Of a stretch of DNA of 64,000 bases, positions 11,525-23,100 are shown piece by piece; position 1 is the stretch's first letter, and every line of letters begins with the position of its first letter. Location: assembly GCA_030159075.1 (NCBI GenBank), contig BROG01000398.1:1-64000 (forward strand). Direction: 5' to 3'. This stretch comes from Atrina japonica. Its lineage: Eukaryota; Mollusca; Bivalvia; Pterioida; Pinnidae. Under the pieces are notes generated by a model, which was given only the letters and a program-made list of their open reading frames with translations, did not search any database and was not told the origin of the DNA. The position numbers and the translations under genes were made by a program.

Positions 11525-14500
11525 ATGAGGAAGAATCCAGCAAACTTCATTTATTTCGGTTTCCTCTTTTTTATTTGTCATGAAGCTGAATCAAGCACAA
11601 ATTATACAGAATGTTATGGTGAACAATGTGACGAAGAATACGTTCCGCATGCCCCATTCGTTATGTGCAAATATTTGTGAGTAACTTGTCTTGGTCCGAA
11701 ATTCTGCCCCGATATTAAGTTACTTTTTTGGACAGAATTTCGGCGTATGAGTAACTTTACTGTATCAGTACTATAGGCCGAAATTCTGTCCGATTGTAAG
11801 TTACTTTTTTGTGGTAAATTCAGGGGCAAGGAGTCTTTATATTCAAACTTGATTCATTGTTCAAAGCAACCTCTGTATAAAGCTATTAAAGGGCACTAGG
11901 CCGAATTTTCTGCCCCGCATTTTTGTCCTAAAAGGGCACCTGCCTATGAAGGTAATTAAAACAAAACCTTTGTTAACTTTTTATTATTAATAAACCTCTT
12001 AATATAGTTCACCTGTGTAAAACGGTTTCTTTTGCCTGTTTTCTTGAGTGGTGCTACTGGATCATACAAAACCTGTGCCCTTGCCATTACAATCTCGGCC
12101 ATGCAGAGTTGGCTCATAGAAAAAGTACAGGTAAACTAACAGTGTGAGATATCAGGGCCCCTTGAAACAAAACTACAGGACAGCATGAGAAATAGACAAA
12201 TGTATTGTCAAGTGCTTCACCAGTTTAAAGCATAGGCGTCGGAACCGGGGGGGCTAGGGGGGGCTTAGCCCCCCACTTTTTAGACATAGGACATAGACGT
12301 TTCTGGCGTGTGTATGTGTTTTAAGTTGGTTTAGCCCCCCCCCCCCTACTTTCAATTTGCTTCCGACGCTGATGTAAAGTATCAATATGGAAGTCAATGG
12401 ATTTCATTCTTGTTTGCAAGTGGTATATATTATAACTGCCTGTTTATATATTATAGAGGTATACTTGATAATGCCAATTATCATCTCAATAACCAATTGA
12501 AATCATTATCCATTAGACCAAAGTTGATATCACATAGAAGATTATCAAATACAACATTTGGAATAAAAACGAACAGATCATAATGTGATAAACATTCCCT
12601 GGACCAGTGTTTTCCCATGGGTGTTATTTTAGTGAGTCCCAGGGATACAGAAATTATATGTAAGAGAAAACCCTGCTGGACTATTGGGGAAACGGTGATT
12701 TTGTGTCTGGAAGCTAGAAAATATCTCATTGGCCTTGGGTGGCTTCCGAAATGCTGATAATTCCAAAATGTATCTCTGGTACAGGTACTACAGAACCCTC
12801 CTGAATTCCACTTAGATTTCAGGGTAAATTTAACTGTCAATGAAATGTTTTTTAGGGATAAAATCGGGTCAAAATTAAGTGTCTAGTGGCTTAATGTCAA
12901 GTCCTGCTAGGCCCCGATTTTAAGTTACTTTTTGGCTGAATCAACCTTCTTTTGAGAAGAAGAATAAATTTGATTTATTAGCAGATTGATACTTACTTAC
13001 TGGCGTTCGCTCTACACGACCACGCCAGCATCCGCGATGAACGTTGTGGTCCTCTGTAGGTCATCAACATCTCCGTACAGCTTCTGATGGAATGTTGCAC
13101 CTCGAGGCCACGTTGCTTCTCGCTCCTGGAGCAGATTGATGTATATATAAATCTGGATGCAGGTAAATGTGTCAACAGGCTTTCAAATTTTAAAATTTTT
13201 TCTGAATGCATAAAACCTGATCCCTTAATATGGTGTAAAATCTTTAATTGTTCTATAAAAAGTTTAAAGATTTATAACAATTTTCACAAAATGTTCCACA
13301 CGTTTTTCATTCCTTTAAATCCTCAGTCTGCCTCTGGTGTAGTAATGCATTGTGTAACAGTATTTATAGAGCACATATATCACAAATGATGTGCTATTAA
13401 TGATAAATAAATACCTTTCTCACAGCAGTATATTAACTCATTTTATGATTTAGAGTTTGGGTAGTTTAAAATATCATGGTACTGTATATAGAATTTTTGG
13501 TCAAAGCCTTGGTGCGTGATGCGTGATGTTCATGTTTGTAGTATTTTTGGTCAAAGCCTTGGTGCGTGATGTTCATGTTTGTAGAATTTTTGGTCAAAGT
13601 CTAGGTGTGTGATGCTCATGTTTGTAGAATTTTTGTTCAAGGCCTAGGTGTGTGATGCTCATGTTTGTAGAATTTTTGTTCAAGGCCTAGGTGTGTGATG
13701 CTCATGTTTGTAGAATTTTTGTTCAAGGCCTAGGTGTGTGATGATCATGTTTGTAGAATTTTTGTTCAAGGCCTAGGTGTGTGATGCTCATGTTTGTAGA
13801 ATTTTTGTTCAAGGCCTAGGTGTGTGATGCTCATGTTTGTAGAATTTTTGGTCAAGGCCTAGGTGTGTGATGCTCATGTTTGTAGAATTTTTGGTCAAGG
13901 CCTAGGTGTGTGATGCTCATGTTTGTAGAATTTTTGGTCAAGGCCTAGGTGTGTGATGCTCATGTTTGTAGAATTTTTGGTCAAGGCCTAGGTGTGTGAT
14001 GCTCATGTTTGTAGAATTTTTGTTCACGGCCTAGGTGTGTGATGCTCATGTTTGTAGAATTTTTGTTTAAGGCCTAGGTGTGTGATGCTCATGTTTGTAG
14101 AATTTTTGTTCAAGGCCTAGGTGTGTGATGCTCTTGTTTGTAGAATTTTTGGTCAAGGCCTAGGTGTTTGATTCTCATGTTTGTTGAATTTTTCAAATTG
14201 TTATGCATGATGGTTATAGCCTCTATTACTTTCCACTTGTTTTTGTGTAAAATCTATCAACATGTTAGTCCCAGAATAAAGACCAAAAAAATCATTAACT
14301 TTATCTCAGATTTGCAATTGTAAATTTCCCTTTCTAATACTGTTGATAAAACTTTATTGTTAAATCCACAGGCCAATAGAATTTCTGAACTGCAGTGAAC
14401 CACTTGATTTAAATGGAAATGACACAAAAAGAAGAGAACTTGGATATGGTTGCACCAAGGTAACTAGTAATTCAATGCATACATCTAAAATGAACTAACG

Positions 14501-15985
14501 GATAACTGGTATTGTTAGGAATAACTTATTTATCAGGATCAGCTAAAACTGTGCACCACATTTCTTGAAGATCTTATAACATTTCTACTATTTTATGAAT
14601 GTTTGTTTTAGAAATTTCATCATTTCTGATAAGGAAATATGTACAAATGGTTGATGCAGTAACAGCTATTAAGATCATATTTCAGGCCTAACATACATTA
14701 ACATATATACAGTGTCTCATTATGTCAAAATAGGATTAGTTGAAATTCTGGTTATGTCAAAGTTGAACGGCTGATCCGGTATTTTTTAATACATGTATAT
14801 ATTTATACTACTTTTATTCAGGATTTCAGGAAATTTTGCTTATCTCAAAGTATATATCTGGTATGAAGTATCAACATGTTATAGAGTTGTCACTTGTAAC
14901 ATGTTCCTCAAAATTACCTCCTGCAATTGAAGCTTTACTTTTTTGTACATGTATGTGAAAAGCATTGTACATGTAATTAATTACTTGTTTACCTGCAAAA
15001 CATGGGACAAAAAACTCCCATTAATGAGTCAAGGTGATTAATAATTGCTTAAATCCAATTTAAATTAAGTGTGAATTTCGGATATCTCGAAGTAAATGGG
15101 TCAGTCCCGTGAAATGAGATTCAACTTGTGTTGCTAAACCATTTAAGTACAAACATACATACCCTACATTTATCACTTAAACAGTATGGAGGAGAGAGAT
15201 TTGAGGATGTACAAAAGACAGGAGTAATCTGTGATGTGTTGGACGGCATCGCGTGTTTTGGTAACAGAACATTTATAAAGGAAGGCTTTCCCTGTATCAA
15301 GTAAGTAAGAATGACATCAGTTTTTATATGATAACTTAGAACTAGTGGACAGAAATTTTCAGACATGCTCAAATATTTTACTGTGGTTGGTACATGAATC
15401 TGTAAAAGTCGCACTCCTGGAAGTAATGTTTGGTGACATATACTTTTAAACATTCTATACCAATTAATTGGTTAATTAATCACAGGGATAAATGTCTGGC
15501 TATCTTTGCGATGTCTGTACATTTCATTTCATTTGGTAAGATATCCTTGTAGTTGTCTGAATAAGTCGTCAATTCCTGCAATGGCTTAGACTTTGGTCTA
15601 TGATAAAAATTCCCTATTGTATATATCTGTGTCAATATAATATGATCATTTAAGACTTGGATAGCAATGTTATGGCAAAACAGAAAATTATCATCTCAGA
15701 TTGCATTTTACTGAATTATAATTTTGGCTGTAATTTGACACATGTTTATTATCATTATTTATTTTTTCCAGATACAATGGCCATTATTTTGTTACCACAC
15801 TAATTTATTCAGTTCTTCTTGGATTTCTTGGAATGGACAGATTCTGCTTGGGTCACACTGGAACTGCAGTTGGCAAATTATTGACATTAGGTGGTGTTGG
15901 TGTCTGGTGGATTGTAGACATTGTTTTATTGGTGAATGGAATGTTAACACCAGAAGATGGCAGTAATTGGGTTCCATATTATTAA
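11525..15985 (+). CDS. TM2D2: TM2 domain-containing protein 2
   Basis: Small membrane protein of the TM2D family; fly relatives affect Notch signalling and neuronal function. Exons 11525-11676, 14372-14459, 15185-15300 and 15772-15985 join in phase to 189 aa plus stop (human protein 214 aa). The start ATG opens a hydrophobic signal peptide ([14 protein letters not shown]). A cysteine-bearing extracellular part follows, with [11 protein letters not shown] and ELGYGC in exon 2 and two more cysteines plus CIK at the exon 3/4 join. Exon 4 carries the TM2 domain: [20 protein letters not shown] with the DRF motif in the loop between two membrane helices, then a second helix and the end DGSNWVPYY. 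The DRF loop and DGSN tail are TM2D2-like rather than TM2D1 or TM2D3. The first intron (2.7 kb) holds a 43-bp minisatellite. The gene runs divergently from STX18. Confidence 0.96.
12236..12376. mobile_element. Short inverted-repeat element with C/G-rich core
   Basis: Begins ggcgtcggaaccgggggggc and ends with the inverted counterpart gcttccgacgct. Between these ends are two blocks of seven or more C (ttagcccccc). It has no coding capacity and lies in TM2D2 intron 1. Taken as a non-autonomous element fragment. Confidence 0.5.
13497..14200. repeat. Minisatellite, 43 bp unit, ~16 copies
   Basis: Highly homogeneous copies of gtagaatttttgttcaaggc plus ctaggtgtgtgatgctcatgt in TM2D2 intron 1, about 170 bp upstream of exon 2. 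A ttgttcaagg/ttggtcaagg variant occurs in blocks, as expected from local copying. Confidence 0.95.
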
Positions 15986-16089
15986 GTGATGAACATGAAA
16001 TTACTCAGGACATACTTAAACACCGGTGCAATATATGTGAGATGTTTTAAGACATTGTCTGTGAACAGAATTGTGGTATTTTGTAAACA

Positions 16090-16720
16090 GCGAATCAGCA
16101 TATCTGACATAAGTTAACAGTAGCACAGGCATGTAGTGTTAACAATGGCACAGACAATGTGACACAATTATAACAGTGGCACAGAATGTGACATACATGT
16201 AGTGATAACAGTGGCACTGAATGCGACATTATGACAGTGGCACAGACAATATAACATATACATGTAATGTTAACAGTGGCACTGAATATGTGAGATAATG
16301 TTAACAGTGGCACAGACAATGTAAGATAATGTTAACAGAGGTATATAGAATATTTGAACACAAACAAAATTACTTACGGTTAACAGTGGCACAGTGAATA
16401 TGTGACATAATGTTAACAGTGGAACAAAATGTGGCATTTTGTTAAGTGATGAAGAATATTTGACATATTGTAAAGAGTGCCACAGAATATATGACATAAT
16501 GTTAACAGCTAACAGTAGCACATATCTCATTGTGCACATGATATGTGACACATTGTATTAACATGTAGTGGCACAGAATATGAGCCATTAAATTGACAGT
16601 GGCATAACATGCTGGTATATGGCACATTAACAGTAGCACAGAATGTCAAATGTCATTAAAACAGCCGAATATGTGACTATTTTGACATATTGTAAACAGT
16701 GGCACAATTTCTGTCAAGTC
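16090..16720. repeat. Diverged tandem repeat, ~27-35 bp unit
   Basis: Irregular copies of gttaacagtggcacagaat plus gtgacata downstream of TM2D2. Spacing varies. Minus-strand open frames over it are repeat by-products. Confidence 0.85.
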
Positions 16721-18581
16721 ATTTTTTTAATTTTGCATAGGTAATTGCGGCGGTCTGTTGAAGTTGGAAAGTGGAAGTGAAAGAAAGGGACTGTTTTATT
16801 GCTCAAAATGAATGTAAATTTAAATCATCTGAAAGTCATGTTTTTGGAGCATTCCGACTATTATCATATCATGTGTATTCATTTTATTATGTCATATAAT
16901 ACATGGGGAGTTATTCCCCTTCAATTCACTCTTTTGGCAGGAGTAAAATAACGGTTACCCACATGTCCCAAATTATTGACATTGGATGGTTAACAGAGAT
17001 TCCCATAGGAAAAGTATTTTCAAAAATTGAAGTGACCAAACAAAGAAAAAAGTATGCAGAAAAGATATAGGATATACTTTTTGTTTTCTATTGATATCAG
17101 CACATTTTTTTTTTAATCTGACAACCAATTGCATTGTAAATTAAATTCTAAATTTCCTATCTAATGTGACTTAAACTATACTTACTTCATTGTACACTGT
17201 ATTAGTTTTTACCAGTGCTTCATAAATCATCATGTAATCATTTATTGTACATGTATCAAACTGATGATCTGGTCTGAGAATTGATTATGGACTTAAAACT
17301 GATTTCATGCAACTATAAACATGAAAATCAGAAGAAATGCATCTTCATTTTTCTTTGGACAATTTATATACAAGGGGGAGAACTCTAACATAGGCTTTGT
17401 ATGACATTGAGGTTGTGTTCAATCTAAAACAACATGCACACACTGGCTTGATGAACTATTTAAAAGTAGAAAGCTGGGGGCATTATCATCAACTGAACTA
17501 CTGTTTAAGCATGTAAGTTTGAATAGTCAAACAATACTAAAAAATGAAAGTATTATTTATTAAAATAACATAAAATCTAATATTGTTGTGTTTTTGTTTC
17601 GTTTTTTTCATTATCACTTGGTTAGCTTCATCATCATCTTTTTAATTTTTTTTTTAAAAATCAGGTTTAATTTTGTGGTACATGTGTTATACATTTTAGT
17701 TCACCTTTATGAAGTGTATTACCCTGGCGTCCAGGTAAGAAGATTGGTTGAGGTCGGCCTCAGGTTTATTTCCGTTTCCAAATATCTTGGAAATAAAAAT
17801 GGCAGTCCCATTAAATTTGAGATAATAAGATTCAACTGTATTTCCGAAAAAAATAAGGAAGAAAAGCTAGTATCATTGATAACAAATAGCTGCTGGTGTT
17901 GAAATGTTTCTATCTTTATGCTCTACTTTACTGGAAATTAAATTACAGAAATCCAAATGTATAAATCTAAGGCCCTAATGGCCACAATAGTGTTGATCAC
18001 TTTCAGTCTAGAATTAAGTAGACTTGTATCTGTAGCTATTACACAAGTTTTACTGTGTATAGGAGCAACAATGCATATCATGACAACAGTGACAGTAGTT
18101 TTTCTACTTTGTTTTACAGTATCCAGCCATTCTGCAATACAAAAAGTAATCTCAAAACTGCTATGCACGGCAAGTATTGCACCTGATCATCATTACGCAT
18201 ATACGCAAATCATACTATCATTTTGTTACAGCCTAATCAACATCAATGAATTTTAATTTTATAATGAGATCAGCAATATATAAAGCCTAACAATGGCTGA
18301 TGAGATTTAGAACTCGATGCGGATATGTCAATAACATTGTGCCACTTACTTCGTTGTCGATTACAAATTATCGCAAATATCAGATTCCAATCGCACTTAC
18401 AAAATAAATATGATCATTTGAAATGTACACTGACAATTAATTGCCACATGGTGTTTATATCACCAATAAGAAGTTTTTAAACAACAAAGTTAATTTGTCT
18501 TGAAATTATTTTAGTGCAATGGATTAAAGCAACATAGTTTTACTTCTCAAAAAAGTAGATGATAAAAACAGGTGAGTTGTT
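16721..18581. other. Intergenic, no gene recognised
   Basis: Lies between the convergent 3' ends of TM2D2 and the PNK-like gene. Open frames at 17588-17902 and 17957-18256 have hydrophobic, AT-driven composition and no recognisable domain, so they are not called as genes. The 3' UTR of TM2D2 probably extends some way into this interval. Confidence 0.5.
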
Positions 18582-18785
18582 TTACTGGAACCAGCTACCT
18601 TTCATGGAGTCCCATCGAACAACTCCAAGACATTTTCCCATGTCAAGGTTTTCTGATCTACTTCGTTCCTCGTACACCTTGAAAGATTTGACCTGTATAT
18701 TGTGACTTAGAGGCGTCAATTTCCATTGACCACAGCTACTGTTGGCTGCAGCCAATCTGAACACATCTAACAATTGACCACACAT
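18582..18785 (-). CDS. Small open frame, 67 aa, doubtful
   Basis: ATG-to-stop frame starting MCGQLLDVFRLAAANSS and ending GVVRWDSMKGSWFQ. Its codon use is less AT-driven than the surroundings and its composition is protein-like. It lies on the same strand as, and 1.3 kb downstream of, the stop codon of the PNK-like gene. It could be a lone exon, a gene fragment or chance; no family is recognised. Confidence 0.25.
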   Translation of the reverse strand: MCGQLLDVFRLAAANSSCGQWKLTPLSHNIQVKSFKVYEERSRSENLDMGKCLGVVRWDSMKGSWFQ

Positions 18786-19841
18786 CGACCATATGATAGG
18801 GGGAAGTATATAAACACATAATAATAGGGCCTAACAACATGCAGGCTATGTGTTGAGTTTTTCATTGGCTAAAAGCAGGGGTCAGTTTCGATGACATTTT
18901 GGATCTGCGCTAGATGTCACCACCACTGACTGCTAAATGTTATAATGTAATCTGTAAAGGTGTATGTGGATCAGAAAACCTCAACTTGAGAAGATGACTT
19001 CAACATAACTCTAATATTTAGACTTCAGCTGCAGCGACATTCATTAAAGTTATCTCCTGCAACAACAAAATCAATACCTTGTCTTTGGTATTCATGCAAA
19101 TGTTGAAAGTAGATCATATTTTGTGTAAATACTTCGAGTGTATAGATGACTGATTATCAAAATTATTATTCTAGTTTCATTTTCCTACTGCAAATAATAA
19201 AATAAGATGCACTGAATCTCCGTGAAAAAGCCTTAGTTTTAGTGTACTGTATTGCTTCGAAACTGTAGAAATGGTGCAGTGTTGGAATCTGCATAATCCC
19301 TATAGAAATATAACGCTGAATGTTAAAGTGTTCACCACTATGAAAATTGAATTTCTCATTGCAATGTTTTCACATTTAATTATAATGACTGACAGATCTA
19401 CATGAAGTAATGAAACTACCCATATTAGTTTCTGAAAGGTAATTGTGAAAAACTTTTCATTTTCATGTACATTGCTTTGTCCAGAATCATTTCAAGTTCA
19501 GAAAATACTTTCTGCTGATTCAGCATTACTAGTATAGATTTTAGGTTGGATTTTGAATCAGAACTAAATGAACAAACCTTATGGACATTCACCATGTAAA
19601 TATTCCTACCAGGTTTGGTTCCAACTGGTCAAATGATTTCAGAGAATTTGTCACCAACAGATGCAGAATGATGACAAATTCTTCATGTTTATAATTACTC
19701 ATACAGATTTTTAATTCTTTTATATTTTTTTCAACAATTAACAATCACATTGAATAACATGTATTCAAGTTTCTTGGCACAGATTACAATGTCTATAGCA
19801 AAAGGAAATATATCTTAGAGAGATATGATGCATTTGTAAGT
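18786..19841. other. Intergenic, nothing recognised
   Basis: AT-rich sequence without a coding frame, tandem repeat or transposon end that I can support. Confidence 0.5.
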
Positions 19842-20085
19842 ACAATTGAACCTACTTTGAAACCATCCCCATCTACCATCGATTTGTGGTTTCTCAGGAT
19901 TGGTGACCTCTCAAGAGGGGTCATGATAAAGACATTATTTGACAAAGGGATTATTTGAATGCAGTCGCTCAAGGCAGGTGGTCTCTCAAAATAGTTGTCT
20001 TGAAAGACGGGTTCCAACTTTGCGCCCAGACCCCCTGCCTTACTATTTTTTTTTTTCAAAGGTTGGCAGCTCTGAGGTTCCACTG
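19842..20085. mobile_element. TIR element of the CAGTGGAACCT type
   Basis: Starts caattgaacct and ends gaggttccactg, with gagaggtc/gacctctc blocks inside. No coding capacity. It ends 33 bases downstream of the stop codon of the PNK-like gene, so it probably forms part of that gene's 3' UTR. Confidence 0.6.
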
Positions 20086-20118
20086 TAATAGCTTATTCAT
20101 CCTCCGACTGTGAGTTTT

Positions 20119-23100
20119 CTATAAAAACATATCGTCTAGAATAGATAAGTCTGGTTTATTTTTCTTTACTATATTTTCCGCTGCCATTTCTGAGATTCGT
20201 TTGTATTTGTGTGGTGATACCGTTTCATGCTCTCTGAATGTTAATCCTGAACTCTCTGGATCTAAACGTTTGCGGACTTTTCCTGATTCCACCTCACATT
20301 GTTTACTTGTATTACCAGTTGCTAAGCCAATGTCAGCGGAATTGCACATATCACTCTCTTGCTGCCTGAAAAAATAATTACAAGATTAATCAGAATTCAA
20401 GTAACCTTAACATAATTTTTCACTTGATCATTTAAAAAGAGTACATGTATTTAAAACAATCAATTTATTTTTTCTTTGGTTTCCCCTATATGCAGAATCG
20501 TAAACAAACAAATCTGGAAAATTATTCATAATTTTTGCACTTGCAAATTACTGAAATCACTTAATTTCAGGAGATATTCTGAAAATAGTAAAAAATACAA
20601 TTTAAACAGAAACGATGACAATTTACTTGAGAAATGTTTCCAGGTTAATGTTAGAAATGAATCCAGACTTTCTGACTGTCCCACATGTACATATTTTGGA
20701 CAGTTTAATTTTGGCCACTTTAATAGGATGGACAAATTTTTTGTCCAAACTTAAACAATGGCCAAAATATCTCAATTTGCGTTAGTGATATGTAAAGGGA
20801 ATATGATATATTGCAGGGATTAAAGACATGAAAACAACCACACCTTGAAAATAGTAAACCTCAATATATTGCCAAATCCATTATACTACCATAATTATGG
20901 AAAACAAAAGGTGTCGGAATATAGGGAAGAACTGTACATACATTGTACTTTTGATATTAAAATTATTCAGACATGCAAAATTTTTTCACAAAATACACAT
21001 GATTTATGATGTGTGAACTGAGATAACAAAAGAGTTAAAAACAAAAGTCAAAAATTGTAACCTAGCCTTTAGACCAGTCCAAATGTGTCTTTAGGGAATA
21101 GGTTAAAAAAAATTCTTTTAGAAACCCCTAGTAGATATGTTTTAAATGGATATACCAAAGTAAAAGTGTGAAAAATATTTTTATAAGAATTCATAATATT
21201 TATCAAGTAATGTTTGTGTTATCAGGTTCTGTAGTCTACCTGATTGTTCTTTGGTTAAAAAACTTTCAAAGGAAACTGCAATTTTTTATTTATGAACCTA
21301 AGAAGATTTTTTAACCTGACACTTTTAAACTTGATGATATAAATACCATGGTTCAAGTTCAAATACTGCCGAATCAGAAAATTTCATGATGGTTTTAATT
21401 TTGTTTATTTCATTGTTTTCAATTATGAACGAAATTAAAACCACAACAAAATTTTACATACATTATACCTAATAATACTAATAGTTTCTTTTGATGTTTT
21501 TCTTTTTAACAAAACTTAATGATAACCACAACAAAATTTTACATACATTATACCTAATAATACTAATAGTTTCTTTTTATGTTTTTCTTTTTAACAAAAT
21601 TTAATGTTAACAAGTTTGTTTTATATTTTAAACAACAAAATTTTTTGACTCTTTCTGTATCTTGTATATTGCAGATGTACTTATTTTAGCGGTATTTTGA
21701 TATTAGCGTTTTTCGCGCTCAAATCATTAAAGGACAGTGCTAAAATTTCTCTATCCTGTCATTCTGTATACACGACAAAGCCAACGAAATTAATTGCGTG
21801 AATTCAAAATTGCGCCAATAAGTCTATACCCCTTAAAAGCCGTAAAATATGAGTGCGCTAGTTTAAATATACAAACAGTATTCTCAGGTTGATTTGACTT
21901 TGGATCCCAAACTGAAATATGGCAAGACTTTTCTGACCGAACAAAAAGATGTGTATCCTTCAGCATGCTGAGGAAAGATTGTCTAACTCTATAACATGCC
22001 CCTTGTAAATGAATTCCACCAACAGAGCACTCCTTAAAACCAATAAGTCATTTTATTTCAAGTGGGGCATAAAATGACATTTACCATACAAGCATTCTGT
22101 TATGTTTATGGATTTTTTTTTCAACAAAATAGTTTGAATATTTTAAGATTCAATAAGTAATCAATAAATGATTCCTGTACACTGTAAATCCGAAAATTAT
22201 CATGGGACTTTATTTTCACAATGCACATGTTCTAAATTTATTCCCGAGATGATATTTTTAGCGATTTTAAATGTTTACTTGTTCATACTTATATTATACT
22301 TCATTACGCAATAATTTTATTTTCGCAAGTAAGAGCTCTCGCGAAATTACACATACATAAAATTTTCCCATATTCGCCTTAACAGAGAGGGCGAATTTTA
22401 AAATGACAGCAAAATTTCCAAGCTAAATAACTGAAGCACTGATGTACAAGCTATGAGACTATGGAGATTTTTGGTGAATTCAAGAAAGGGTGAATATTTT
22501 TTCTGTCGTAAAAAGGCGAAAATAACCAGAGGCAAAAATTTTCCAGTATGTAGTATCTGCGTCATGATTTACCTGGGTTTTTTTCCCTTTTTAGGACTCT
22601 TTTTCCGGATCTCCGTCTCCATCATAAGATCATCAAGTATGTCTGTACATTTTCTGTGGAATATGCTACTTTCCTGCTCTTGGTCATGTCTCTGACCAGC
22701 ATCACATTCGGCGTTTATTGGTTCACTGATAGTTGTGTCTGTAATGTCCTCCGTGATTTTAGTTTCGGCCAATGGACTGCTGATATCTGACTGAAGGCTA
22801 CAGCTTTGCCGTGAGAAACTTGACGCAAGCTCCTGACTTCTCATTGTGGATACTTTCTGAAGGATATCTTCTCTTCCAGCCTATTTGTTAATAGAAAATG
22901 AACCCAAAAATATGTATTTACCAGGAAAATAAAGGTGTTAAAGGGGGAGGGAGAAAAGAAAATATTAGGCCCTTATAGGGTCACATGCTCATGGGGGGTT
23001 GATTTACACGGAAAACTCTTCATTTAGTGTAAATTACCCATATGCATAAATATCCTCATTTACAGTAAATAAAATGTTGATTACCTGTTTTAAGATGTCT

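Noticed and set aside
12481..12840. 119-aa minus-strand frame in TM2D2 intron 1
   Set aside because: No domain or splice context recognised, composition not convincing; could be a repeat fragment.
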